Assembly: GCA_963717125.1 (NCBI GenBank)
Contig: CAVQVG010000007.1
Coordinates: 620,001-684,000 of the forward strand
Reading direction: 5' to 3'
Length of the DNA stretch: 64,000 nt
DNA from: RYN-230 sp963717125
GTDB lineage: Bacteria > Actinomycetota > Actinomycetes > Streptosporangiales > Streptosporangiaceae
Below the pieces are notes generated by a model, which was given only the letters and a program-made list of their open reading frames with translations, did not search any database and was not told where the DNA came from. A program made the position numbers and the translations under genes. Below, one piece after another: positions 52,389 to 61,574 of this stretch. Positions within the stretch are counted from its first letter, which is position 1. Each line of letters begins with the position of its first letter.

Positions 52389-54026
52389 TCAATCCAGATA
52401 GTCGCGCAGGACCTGGGAGCGGGACGGGTGGCGCAGCTTGGACATCGTCTTCGACTCGATCTGCCGGATGCGCTCCCTGGTCACCCCGTAGACCTTGCCG
52501 ATCTCGTCCAGCGTCTTGGGCTGACCGTCGGTCAGCCCGAACCGCATGGAGACCACGCCGGCCTCCCGCTCGGACAGCGTGTCCAGCACCGAGTGCAGCT
52601 GCTCCTGGAGCAAGGTGAAGCTGACCGCCTCGCCGGGCTGAATCGCCTCGGAGTCCTCGATCAGGTCGCCGAACTCACTGTCCCCGTCCTCACCGAGCGG
52701 CGTGTGCAGCGAGATCGGCTCCCGGCCGTACTTCTGCACCTCGATGACCTTCTCCGGGGTCATGTCCAGCTCCGCCGCCAGCTCCTCAGGGGTGGGCTCG
52801 CGGCCGAGATCCTGCAGCATCTGCCGCTGCACCCGAGCCAGCTTGTTGATGACCTCGACCATGTGCACCGGGATCCGGATGGTCCGGGCCTGGTCGGCCA
52901 TGGCCCGGGTGATGGCCTGCCGGATCCACCAGGTGGCGTACGTGGAGAACTTGTAACCCTTGGTGTAGTCGAACTTCTCCACCGCGCGGATCAGGCCCAG
53001 GTTGCCCTCCTGGATCAGGTCCAGGAACAGCATGCCCCGGCCGGTGTACCGCTTGGCCAGCGACACCACCAGCCGCAGGTTGGCCTCCAGCAGGTGGTTC
53101 TTGGCCCGCCTGCCGTCCTCGGCGATCCACTCCATGTCCAGCCGGCCGGCGGGCTCTAGCCCGTCCAGGCCCTCGGCCAGCTTCTCCTCGGCGAACAGGC
53201 CCGCCTCGATCCGCTTGGCCAGCTCGACTTCCTGCTCCGCGTTGAGCAGCGGGACCTTGCCGATCTGCTTCAGGTAGTCCTTGACCGGGTCGGCGGTCGC
53301 GCCCGCCGACGCCACCTGCGCGGCGGGAAGGTCGTCGTCGTCGTCGCCGTAGACGAACGCCTCTTCCTCGGCCGTGCCCGGCGGCCGGGCCACCGGGCCG
53401 GGAGCGGCGGCGGCCGGGCTGTCCGGCGCGGCGCCCTCAGCCACCACGGTCGCGGCGACCGCCGTCGCCGGGCCTGACCCGTTCAGCGAGTCGGCGGCCT
53501 CGTCGTCCTCGTCTTCTTCCACGGCCGTCTCGTCGTCGGACACGTCCGTGTCCACGACATCGACGTCCACGACATCGACCACGACGTCCTCGACGTCCAG
53601 GTCCTCTTCCACTGCGGCGACGTCGAAATCTTCCAGTTCCGCCGAGGCCAGGGCCTCGTCGGCCAGGTCTACGTCACCCGGGCCGGCCTCGGCGTCCAGG
53701 TCGGCCACATCTGCCAGGTCAGTCACTTCTGCCAGGCCCACCGTTTCCTTGCCCACAGCTAGATCCGGATCCTCACTCACAACGCCTGACACCCCCCGGC
53801 CGCCTGATCCCGCGCTGTCGCCGGATCGGCCGGCACCGTCGCGCGGCGCAGGCCGCCCACCGGAATTCTTCTTCTTGCCCCGACGCCGCGAGGTGGAGCC
53901 TTCGGCGCGCTCCACGGACGGGGCGGCGTCCTGCCCGGCAGCTGCCCCGTCCGGATCCACGAGCGAGACGTCCGGCCTTGGCTGCCTCCGCGCTGCGGAG
54001 CCTGCAGCGCTTGCCAACGCGGTCAC
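52389..54026 (-). CDS. sigA: Principal RNA polymerase sigma factor (SigA/HrdB)
   Basis: 545 residues from GTG 54026, just after AAGGAAGG; an in-frame GTG at 54080 would add 18. The N-terminal ~220 residues are very acidic (EEDLDVEDVVVDVVDVDVV). The sigma core is complete: DPVKDYLKQIGKVPLLNAEQEVELAKRIE (1.2), FLDLIQEGNLGLIRAVEKFDYTKGYKFSTYATWWIRQAI (2.1-2.4), REPTPEELAAELDMTPEKV (3) and GVTRERIRQIESKTMSKLRHP (4.2). It directs transcription of housekeeping genes. Its start overlaps the stop of a possible leader peptide. Confidence 0.95.
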   Translation of the reverse strand: MTALASAAGSAARRQPRPDVSLVDPDGAAAGQDAAPSVERAEGSTSRRRGKKKNSGGRPAPRDGAGRSGDSAGSGGRGVSGVVSEDPDLAVGKETVGLAEVTDLADVADLDAEAGPGDVDLADEALASAELEDFDVAAVEEDLDVEDVVVDVVDVDVVDTDVSDDETAVEEDEDDEAADSLNGSGPATAVAATVVAEGAAPDSPAAAAPGPVARPPGTAEEEAFVYGDDDDDLPAAQVASAGATADPVKDYLKQIGKVPLLNAEQEVELAKRIEAGLFAEEKLAEGLDGLEPAGRLDMEWIAEDGRRAKNHLLEANLRLVVSLAKRYTGRGMLFLDLIQEGNLGLIRAVEKFDYTKGYKFSTYATWWIRQAITRAMADQARTIRIPVHMVEVINKLARVQRQMLQDLGREPTPEELAAELDMTPEKVIEVQKYGREPISLHTPLGEDGDSEFGDLIEDSEAIQPGEAVSFTLLQEQLHSVLDTLSEREAGVVSMRFGLTDGQPKTLDEIGKVYGVTRERIRQIESKTMSKLRHPSRSQVLRDYLD

Positions 54027-54097
54027 CCCTTCCTTCGCTGGACGGCGGCCTGCCGAGCCGCGAATGACACCTGACGGCACGAACTGGCAGGCGACAC
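54023..54097 (-). CDS. Possible leader peptide (uORF) coupled to sigA
   Basis: GTG 54097 follows AGGAG (54106-54110) by 8 bases and codes 24 residues (VSPASSCRQVSFAARQAAVQ and 4 more). Its TGA overlaps the sigA GTG as GTGA. The better ribosome site in this leader serves the small frame, so translation of sigA may depend on it. No homology can be judged at this length. Confidence 0.4.
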   Translation of the reverse strand: MSPASSCRQVSFAARQAAVQRRKG

Positions 54098-54328
54098 TGG
54101 CACCTCTCCTGCATATGTGAGCGGGAAATGGACCCTACCTCGTGCACCCCGCTGTTGGGGTCAAGCCGGAAACCGCACCCGGGCCGCTGTACCCCGCGGC
54201 CGTAACCGGACTGGCTCCCGACCACCACCTTAGGCGGAGTCTGTGGGTGGCTCGACCCGCCGTTGCGCCTCGGGGCAGCGCCGCGGCGCCGGATTTGCGG
54301 CACCGTGGCACGTCAGCGCTGCCATTTC
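54098..54328 (-). other. Upstream region of sigA
   Basis: 231 bases between the proposed leader peptide and the PP2C gene, both on the minus strand. TTGACC near 54170 and TAGGGT near 54140 resemble -35 and -10 boxes but are about 21 bases apart, longer than usual. Nothing else recognised. Confidence 0.35.
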
Positions 54329-56554
54329 TCATACCTTCCCCTTCCGGGCCGCGGGAATGACACCGCCGCTCCCCCGGTCCGCCGGGGGGCCGTCGCGGCG
54401 AGGCACGTGCAGCACCAGGACAGTCACGTCGTCATCCTGCTCGTATCCCGTGAGCATCCGGTCTACCAGGTACTCGAGCAGCCGCGCCGGGTCCTCGACC
54501 ATACCCGGCCGGGCCTGCGCCGCGACCGAGACCAGCTCGTCCAGCCCGGCATCCAGGCCGCGGCGGCGGTTTTCCACCAGCCCGTCGGAGTACAGCACCG
54601 CGGTGGTCCCCGGCGGCAGCCGGAACACGTACTGCTGCCGCGGGCAGGCCCAGCCCAGCGGGGTGCCCGCCTCGGTGGTGTCCAGCCGCGGTGGAGCGTC
54701 CCTGGACAGCAGCAGCGGCGGCAGGTGGCCCGCGTTGCCGGCCAGGCCCTCCCCGGTGACCGGATCGACCACCAGGTAGGCCACGGTGGTGACCTGCTCG
54801 TCCAGTTCGGTCGCGGTGAACAGCCGGTCCAGGCCGGCCAGCACGGCGGCCGGCCGCGGGTCGGTCAGGGCCAGCGCGCGCAGCGCGTTCCGCACCCGGC
54901 CCATGCCGGCCGCGGCGGTCAGCCCCTTGCCCATCACGTCCCCGGCGGCGACCGCCAGGCGGCCGTCGGCCAGCCGGAACGCGTCGTACCAGTCGCCGCC
55001 GATCTCCATGTTCCGGGTGACCGGCAGGTAGCGCGCCTCCAGGATGATCCCTGGCACGCTGGGCAGCCGGTCCGGCAGCAGGCTGCGCTGCAGGGTCTCC
55101 GCCGTCGTGTGCTCGCGCTCGAACAGCGAGGCGCGTTCCAGGGCGAGCGCGCACTGGCCGGCCAGCGCCTCCAGGAAGACCCGCTCCTCCTCGGTGATCC
55201 GCCGCGGCTTGGTGAAGGAGAACCGCAGCGCGCCCAGCGGCGCGCCCGCGGCCAGCAGGGGCAGCCCGACCCAGGCCCGCTCGTCGCTGTGCGCGAGGAA
55301 CAGGTCCACGTTGGGCACCCCGTCGAAGTGCCGCCGCAGCGACTCTGAGTTCTCCACCAGCACCGGACGCCGGGTGGTGATGGCCAGCGTCATCACGCTG
55401 GGCGCGTCCAGCGGGAGGTCAGCGGGCGGCGTGCCCGGCACGTCCGGCAGGCCGCCGGGATTGACCGTGTGCAGCCGCAGCCGCTCCCGGTCCAGCAGCG
55501 CGACCGCCGACCGTTCCGCCCCGATGGCTGAACGCCCCACCTCGGTAATCACCTCGACTACCTGGAGCACCGTCAGGGCTTCGGCCAGCATGGAGGTGGC
55601 CTGCTGCAGCCGGGCCGTGCGCAGCGCCGCGGCCGACAGTTGCTCGGTCAGCCGGCCGCGCATCTCCTCGGCCTCACGCTGCCCGGTGACGTCGGTGCTG
55701 GCGCCCACCCACTCGATGATCTTGCCGTCCCGCTCGATCGGCACCGCGCGCACGTCGTAGTGCCGGTACGCGCCGGTCTTGGTGCGCACCCGGTACCGGC
55801 TGTCGAACACCTTGCCGGCCTGCACGCACTCGCGCCATTCCCGGTCCACCCGCTCCCGGTCCTCCGGGTGGATGGCGTCCAGCCAGCCGTTGCCCAGGTA
55901 CTCCTCTACGCTCTGGCCGGTGATCCAGCGCCACTCCGGGGAGTCCTCCGCGATCTGGCCGGCGGGCGTGGTCACCCAGACCACCTGGGCGCCGGCCTGC
56001 ACGAGCGAGCGGTACCGCTCCTCGCTGCGGCGCACCGCTTCCTGGGAGTTCTGCCGGTCGGTGACGTCCACGGCGATCAGCGCCACCCCGGCGACGTTGC
56101 CCTCCGGGTCGTGCGAGGGGAACCAGGAAAACGCCCAGTGCCGGTCATCACGGGGCCGGTCATCACGGGGCCGGTCGTCGCCGATGTGCTGGGCGCCGTT
56201 GGCCGCGCTGGGCGGCGCTGGCTCCGCGGCTGGGCCCGCACTCGAATCCGCCGGTGTGACCGGCTGGTTGGACTCGTACAGCGGCTGGCCGTCGGCCAGC
56301 ACGTGCCGCACCGCGGACTCGGCCCGGGTGGCTAGCGACCCAGACCAGACCTGGGAGGGCAGCAGCCCCACGTGAGCTTCCAGATCCAGGCCGTCCAGCC
56401 CGGCGAGGGTCTCGTTGATCCGCCGGAAGCGCAGGTCCGGCCCGAAGAATGCGAACCCGATGGGAGCCTCGCGGAGCAGCGTGCCGAGCAGCGCGGAGTC
56501 GGAGACGTCCAGCCCGGACACCCGCGGCTGAGGCACTGAGGTGTCAGTGCTCAT
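54329..56554 (-). CDS. PAS-PAS-GAF-PP2C (SpoIIE-type) phosphatase
   Basis: 741 residues from ATG 56554. PAS 1 (LLREAPIGFAFFGPDLRFRRINETLAGLDG), a repeat-bearing linker, PAS 2 (YRSLVQAGAQVVWVTTPAGQIAEDS, WLDAIHPEDRERV) with a PAC segment, a GAF domain (about 330-480) and a SpoIIE/PP2C domain: MEIGGDWYDAFRLADGRLAVAAGDVMGKG, AYLVVDPVTG, NAGHLPPLLL and LYSDGLVENRR. Such proteins dephosphorylate anti-sigma antagonists in response to signals. The neighbouring principal sigma gene is not known to be its target. Confidence 0.92.
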   Translation of the reverse strand: MSTDTSVPQPRVSGLDVSDSALLGTLLREAPIGFAFFGPDLRFRRINETLAGLDGLDLEAHVGLLPSQVWSGSLATRAESAVRHVLADGQPLYESNQPVTPADSSAGPAAEPAPPSAANGAQHIGDDRPRDDRPRDDRHWAFSWFPSHDPEGNVAGVALIAVDVTDRQNSQEAVRRSEERYRSLVQAGAQVVWVTTPAGQIAEDSPEWRWITGQSVEEYLGNGWLDAIHPEDRERVDREWRECVQAGKVFDSRYRVRTKTGAYRHYDVRAVPIERDGKIIEWVGASTDVTGQREAEEMRGRLTEQLSAAALRTARLQQATSMLAEALTVLQVVEVITEVGRSAIGAERSAVALLDRERLRLHTVNPGGLPDVPGTPPADLPLDAPSVMTLAITTRRPVLVENSESLRRHFDGVPNVDLFLAHSDERAWVGLPLLAAGAPLGALRFSFTKPRRITEEERVFLEALAGQCALALERASLFEREHTTAETLQRSLLPDRLPSVPGIILEARYLPVTRNMEIGGDWYDAFRLADGRLAVAAGDVMGKGLTAAAGMGRVRNALRALALTDPRPAAVLAGLDRLFTATELDEQVTTVAYLVVDPVTGEGLAGNAGHLPPLLLSRDAPPRLDTTEAGTPLGWACPRQQYVFRLPPGTTAVLYSDGLVENRRRGLDAGLDELVSVAAQARPGMVEDPARLLEYLVDRMLTGYEQDDDVTVLVLHVPRRDGPPADRGSGGVIPAARKGKV
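56141..56175 (-). repeat. 15-bp tandem repeat inside the PP2C gene
   Basis: Two exact and one partial copy of CGGTCATCACGGGGC, coding RPRDD units in the linker between the PAS domains. A likely site of length variation. Confidence 0.7.
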
Positions 56555-57077
56555 CGCCCGCACTCCAGTCCCGTTGCTTGCGCCATGCAACGGCTCCTTC
56601 CTGCTCACGGGCGGACACAAGCAGGCTAGCGGCAACGCCAGCGGTCAATAACGCACAAGCGCAGCGCCACGCCCATGTGCCTGGCCGCGTCCCGGATACC
56701 GCGGACACCTACAGTGGCCACGCAGGCGAGCTTCCCACATCCTAGGCGATTTAACGTCGGCCCGAGGGCATCCCGGTGACTCAGCCAGCGGGAAAGACGT
56801 GCCAGGCCAGCCCGGCGGACCGTGCCAGGGTCGCGGCGGCCGGGCCGCGGCGGTGGCGGTCCACGGCCGCCGGGGAAATAATTGCCCGGAATGTCGGCCG
56901 CTACTGCGCCGGGATGCCCGTAATATCTGCCACACGCGGAAACATGGCCACCATCCGGCGCGGACGTGGCACGACACCGCGAGAATCTGGAAAGCTGTCC
57001 ATGTGAGCCCGCAGAGCCGACGACGAGAGCCCCCAGGCGGGCCGGGCCACCCAGGCCATGGGAAGGGGACGCGGTCA
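56555..57077. other. 523-base divergent region upstream of the unknown 535-residue gene
   Basis: No gene supported. An open frame on the plus strand runs in from 56799 and joins the 57078 gene, but it lacks a ribosome site and reads as low-complexity. Several GC-poor patches near 56740 and 56880 could hold promoters for the PP2C gene and the plus-strand gene. Confidence 0.45.
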
Positions 57078-58685
57078 GTGATCCCCAGCCCGGCGCCGCC
57101 CAATGCGCTCTTCGCCGAGATGCTGCGCGCCGCCCGCGAATTGCTGGCGGTGCGCAGTCCGCTGGACGCCGAACTGATGGTCAGCGAACTGCTCGGCACC
57201 TGGTGGGGCGAGCGCCCGCCGCGCAGCGCGCAGGGTGATGTCGAGGAACTTGTCGGCGAGGGTCTGGTCGGCTACGCGGCGGGCCAGCGCAGCCCGGCCT
57301 CGCTGGCCCTGCTGTCCGGCATCGCCTGCCTGGGCACCTCGCGGCAGGCCATGCAGGCCGAGGCGGCCGCGCTGGCCCTGATCGAGCGGGGCGTGGTCCG
57401 GCCGCCGTGGGCCGAGCACGTGGGCGCGGTCACCGCGGGCGACTGCTACGTGAACTCCGACCTGTTCGGCGACCGCGATGAGGTCGTCTGCGTGTACAGC
57501 TACGCGGGCGAGGACCCGCACGCGCTGGTCATGGTGGTGGATTACAACGCCGCCGGGATGCTCCGGGACGGCTGGGTGACCTCCCAGGTGGACCGGCTGC
57601 TCGAGCGCTGCCGCGCCGCTAGCGGCGGGGCCGACGGGCAGCCCGCGCGGGTGTCGTTCAGCCAGGTGGAGGCGCCCCAGGCGCGGCGGCTGCTGGAGAC
57701 CGCGCTGGCCGTCACCGAGGCGGCCAAGGGACCGCAGCCCAGCGAGTCGTTCGCGTCGTACCACGCGTTCATCCGGTCCCGGATCCGCACGCTGCCGCCG
57801 GCCCGGGGCGGTCACTCCGGGCCGGGCGCCCGGGGCAGCCGCCCGGCCCCATGGGGTGACGGGCACGGCTCCGGCTGGGGCGGGGCGACCGCCCGGCGGC
57901 ACGCCTGGACCCGGGACCGCCGGGCCATGCTGGTCGCCGAGTTCCTCGCCTCGGACGAGGCGGAGGACCTGTCGGACACCCAGGCGGCCAGCCGCTGCGC
58001 GGATCACATCATCGACTACGGCTGCGACCAGGACTTCGGGCGTCCGCTCCGGATGAGCCCGGCCAAGGTGGCGACGTACCTGCTCGACTGGCTGCCGCGC
58101 AAGGTGCTGCTGCTGGCGGCCGAGCAGCACGCCATGCCGCACGTGCTCGCGGCCTGGGTGCGCTGGGCCGGCCGCCGCCAGGGGGTGGCTGCCGAGATGA
58201 TCGCCGAGACGCTGGACGCGGTGTTCGATTCGATGGGGAAGTTTGCCCAGGTTTATCACGATCCGACGTCGTTCGGCCTGGACGCCTCGCTGGTGGCCAG
58301 GCTGCTGCCGGACGGTGACCTCGAGGCGCTGCCCCGCCGGGCGTTCGCCTTCCCGGTGCTGCGCGGCATGTTCGGCGGCATCGACCTGGCCGCCCTGGAC
58401 CCGGCCACCCAGACCGACCGGCGCACCCTGCTGGCCGCCGATCACAACGACGCCAACGGCCGGCCGAGCGGCCCGCTGCACATCGACCGGCATCTCGCCC
58501 TGGCCGACCGGCTCTGGCGCGGTGACCCGCCCGAGCTGTGGGAAGCCGCGCAGCGCCTGCTCGACCTGGGCGAGGACCGGCACGCCGTGCTGCACACGCT
58601 GATGTACGCGATCCGGGACGCTGGCAGCGACCCGGCCAGCCTGATCGCCGGCCTGCGCGACCTGCCGCCTGCTCCCCCGGTCTGA
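57078..58685 (+). CDS. Conserved actinobacterial protein, unknown
   Basis: 535 residues from GTG 57078, nine bases after AAGGGG; GTG 57003 is an alternative. Mostly helical, no signal peptide or membrane span. Recurrent features: NALFAEMLRAARELLAVRSPLDAELMVSELLGTWW, EADQ-poor Gly/Arg linker at about 240-290, DHIIDYGCDQDFGRPLRMSPAKVATYLLDWLPRKV and LLAADHNDANGRPSGPLHIDRH. I recall similar proteins in Streptosporangiales but no function. Converges with the double-AAA gene. Confidence 0.75.
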   Translation: MIPSPAPPNALFAEMLRAARELLAVRSPLDAELMVSELLGTWWGERPPRSAQGDVEELVGEGLVGYAAGQRSPASLALLSGIACLGTSRQAMQAEAAALALIERGVVRPPWAEHVGAVTAGDCYVNSDLFGDRDEVVCVYSYAGEDPHALVMVVDYNAAGMLRDGWVTSQVDRLLERCRAASGGADGQPARVSFSQVEAPQARRLLETALAVTEAAKGPQPSESFASYHAFIRSRIRTLPPARGGHSGPGARGSRPAPWGDGHGSGWGGATARRHAWTRDRRAMLVAEFLASDEAEDLSDTQAASRCADHIIDYGCDQDFGRPLRMSPAKVATYLLDWLPRKVLLLAAEQHAMPHVLAAWVRWAGRRQGVAAEMIAETLDAVFDSMGKFAQVYHDPTSFGLDASLVARLLPDGDLEALPRRAFAFPVLRGMFGGIDLAALDPATQTDRRTLLAADHNDANGRPSGPLHIDRHLALADRLWRGDPPELWEAAQRLLDLGEDRHAVLHTLMYAIRDAGSDPASLIAGLRDLPPAPPV

Positions 58686-58778
58686 GCCCGGTCACCGCAC
58701 GCCGGAGCCTCCCGCCGCTACGGCCGCGGGCCGGCGTGGGTCAGCCGGGGGCAGGGGCGTTCGGCAAAGGGGGGCTGC

Positions 58779-61298
58779 TCAGCCCGGTGCGGTGCCGGGG
58801 CCGGCCAGCTCACGGAACGCGCCGCGGAGGTCGGCCGCGGACACCGTGGTGAGGTCGGCCGCGCTGGCCGCGTCGTCCAGGTCGGCCACCCGGAGGTCGC
58901 GGGCCGCGCAGGCCCGCTCGAACAGGCTGCGGGCGAACCGGCCGTTGCCCAGCTCGTCGATCTTGCCGCGCTGGGCCGCCTCGGTGAAGATCTCCTCGAG
59001 CACCGGCCGCGCGTCTGGCTCGAACGTGTCGCCGTGCTGCTCCGCGATCACGCCCGCGATCTTGCACAGCTCGTCCGACGAGTAGCTGGGGAAGCCGATC
59101 CGGACGCTGAACCGGGAGGCCAGCCCCGGGTTGCTGTGCAGGAAGCGGTCCATGTCGGCCGGGTAGCCGGCCAGCACGATGACCAGCCGGTCGCGGTCGT
59201 CCTCGGCCCGCTTGAGCAGGGTCGCCACCGCTTCCGAGCCGTACGCGTCGCCGCCCGAGTAGCCCATGTTGTACAGCGAGTACGCCTCGTCGATGAACAG
59301 CACGCCGCCGAGCGCCGAGTCGACCAGCTTCCCGGTCTTGATCGCGGTGGAGCCGAGATGCTCGCCGACCAGGTCGGCGCGGTGCGCCTCGATCACCTCC
59401 GGCCGGACCAGCAGGCCCAGCGCGGTGAAGATCCGGCCCAGGATGCGGGCGACGGTGGTCTTGCCAGTCCCCGGCGGCCCGGTGAACACGAAGTGCCGGG
59501 CCGGCGGCTGGCTGGCCAGTCCCTGCCGCTCGCGCTGCCGGGCCACCCGGAGCTGAGCGGCGATCTCGCGCACCTGCCGCTTGACGGGCTCCAGCCCGAC
59601 CAGCTCGTCCAGCTCGGCCAGGGCGTTCTCCAGCGTGGGCGCCTCGATGTAGCCACGGAACCGGGCGGTCAGGTCGGCCCCGGCCTGGTTCAGGTCGGCT
59701 TCCTCCAGGGTGACCAGTTCCGCCGGGGTGGGATCGGCACCGCCGGCCATCACCCGCACGTCGCGGGCCCGGCCGGCCTTCTCCAGCAGGCTGCGCACGA
59801 ACCGCCCGTTGCCCAGCTCGTCGGCCAGCCGGCGGCGGCCAATGTCCTCCATCATCCGCCACAACGCCGGGCGGGCGTCCGGGTCGAGGATCTCGCCGCG
59901 GTGCTCCAGGTACAGCTCGGCCAGGGCCATCAGCTCGGCCGGCGTGTAGCTGGGGAACTTGACCCGCAGCCCGAACCGGGAGTTCAGCCCGGGGTTGCTG
60001 GCCAGGAACGTCTCCATCTGCTTCTCGTAGCCAGCCAGGATGATGATGAGTTCGGTGCGGTCGTCCTCGGCTCGCTTGAGCAGCGCCTGGACCGCCTCGT
60101 GGCCGAACCGGTCGCCCTGGCCCTCGCTGTCGTTGACCAGGCTGTACGCCTCGTCGATGAACAGCACGCCGCCGAGCGCCCGGTTCACCAGCTCGTTCGT
60201 CTTGATCGCGGTGGCCCCGAGGTACTCGCCGACCAGGTCGGCGCGCTGGGCCTCCACCACGGTGGGCGTGTCGAGCAGCCCGAACGCGTAGAAGATCTTC
60301 GCGATGACCCGGGCCACCGAGGTCTTGCCGGTGCCGGGCGGGCCCAGGAACACGAAGTGCTGCATGGGCTTCTCGGCCTTGTAGCCGGCCAGTTCGCGGC
60401 GGCGCGCCGCCTCGACGGACGCGGTGATCTGCCGGATCTGATCCTTCACCGAGGCCAGGCCGATCATGTTCTCCAGCTCGGCCAGGGCCTGGGCCAGCGT
60501 GATCTCCGGCTGCTGCTGGTCCGCGGCGGTCCGGTCCCAGCCCGCCGCGGCCTCCGCCGGGCGCATCCCGCCCTCCGCGGTCTGCAGCACCCGGGACGGC
60601 CCGCCACCCGGCTGCCCCTTGCGGCCAGCACCCGGCTGGCCCGTGCCTGCGGGACCGGCGCGGCGGGACGGCCGGGCGGCCACCGCCGGGCCGCCGGGCA
60701 GATACGGGGCGGCCAGCGCGCCGGTCCGGCTCTGCTGGCGGTTGAGCGCCCGCGCCTCCTGCTGGGCCTTGCCGAACCGCCAGCCGACCACGATGAGCCC
60801 GAACGCCCAGGCGATGACGTAGCTGATCACCGGCTCGCTGAACGCCAGCCGCCAGGCCAGCAGCGCGGGCGGCAGCGCCCAGAGCATGGTCCAGGCCACC
60901 GTGCGGCACGGCACGTACCGGCGGGACAGCGCCGGGATGTGCCCGGCGGCCACCGCCGCGCACGGCAGCAGCAGCAGCGGCACGATGCCGGCGCCGAGCC
61001 GGTTGGACACCGCGGCCACGGCGAGCACCGCCGCCACGCCCCAGGCCGCCACGAACACCGAGGCGACCACCGACGTGCTGCCCCGCCAGACGGCGACCGG
61101 GCCGTACCCGATGGCGATGAGGATGAGCAGGTCGAGCACCCGGGGACCCAGGCTGAAACCCAGCACGACGATGATCACCAGGGCGATGACCAGCAGGATC
61201 TTGACCGGCAGCGATGCTGCGGCGACGGCCTGGCGGGCGCGCGCAAACCCTTCCTGCGCCATTCGCCTACCAGGCAGCGACCCGTCGTCTGGCCTCAT
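58779..61298 (-). CDS. Membrane-anchored double AAA+ ATPase, CbxX/CfqX (SpoVK/EccA-like) type
   Basis: 839 residues from ATG 61298, after GAGGGAGCG. Residues 32-175 form about six membrane helices; a Gly/Pro/Arg linker follows to about 265. Then two AAA+ domains of the CbbX class: Walker A GPPGTGKTS (319-327) and GPPGTGKTT (607-615), Walker B GVLFIDEAYSLVN and GVLFIDEAYSLYN, each with LAGYxxxMxxFLxSNPGLxSRF. The two halves look like an internal duplication. Family members remodel partner proteins (Rubisco activase CbbX, EccA in ESX secretion); the partner here is unknown. No ESX genes in the window. Confidence 0.92.
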   Translation of the reverse strand: MRPDDGSLPGRRMAQEGFARARQAVAAASLPVKILLVIALVIIVVLGFSLGPRVLDLLILIAIGYGPVAVWRGSTSVVASVFVAAWGVAAVLAVAAVSNRLGAGIVPLLLLPCAAVAAGHIPALSRRYVPCRTVAWTMLWALPPALLAWRLAFSEPVISYVIAWAFGLIVVGWRFGKAQQEARALNRQQSRTGALAAPYLPGGPAVAARPSRRAGPAGTGQPGAGRKGQPGGGPSRVLQTAEGGMRPAEAAAGWDRTAADQQQPEITLAQALAELENMIGLASVKDQIRQITASVEAARRRELAGYKAEKPMQHFVFLGPPGTGKTSVARVIAKIFYAFGLLDTPTVVEAQRADLVGEYLGATAIKTNELVNRALGGVLFIDEAYSLVNDSEGQGDRFGHEAVQALLKRAEDDRTELIIILAGYEKQMETFLASNPGLNSRFGLRVKFPSYTPAELMALAELYLEHRGEILDPDARPALWRMMEDIGRRRLADELGNGRFVRSLLEKAGRARDVRVMAGGADPTPAELVTLEEADLNQAGADLTARFRGYIEAPTLENALAELDELVGLEPVKRQVREIAAQLRVARQRERQGLASQPPARHFVFTGPPGTGKTTVARILGRIFTALGLLVRPEVIEAHRADLVGEHLGSTAIKTGKLVDSALGGVLFIDEAYSLYNMGYSGGDAYGSEAVATLLKRAEDDRDRLVIVLAGYPADMDRFLHSNPGLASRFSVRIGFPSYSSDELCKIAGVIAEQHGDTFEPDARPVLEEIFTEAAQRGKIDELGNGRFARSLFERACAARDLRVADLDDAASAADLTTVSAADLRGAFRELAGPGTAPG

Positions 61299-61574
61299 CT
61301 CGCTCCCTCGTGCCGTTCCCTGTATAGCGCAATACCACGCGCTTACAGCGACACACAACCAGATACCGGCAGAGAATGGCCAGGCCAGATTCTGCCCCGC
61401 CGGCCCCAGCGGCAGCGGCTGGTGGCCAGTGGCGGTCGGCGCCGCCGCCCATGCCAGGGTAATGGCCAGCCAGCGCTGAGCGCCGTTACCGGAGTCGGCC
61501 AGCGGCCACAAAAGTGCCCCTGACCTGGCCGTTCATCTGACCAGATGAGGTTTCGCCGAGGCGGCGTGGTGCGG

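Noticed and set aside
59034..61523. 829-codon open frame antisense to the double-AAA gene
   Set aside because: It mirrors a clearly conserved gene; high GC third positions create long shadow frames on the other strand. Its protein is low-complexity Arg/Gln/His-rich.
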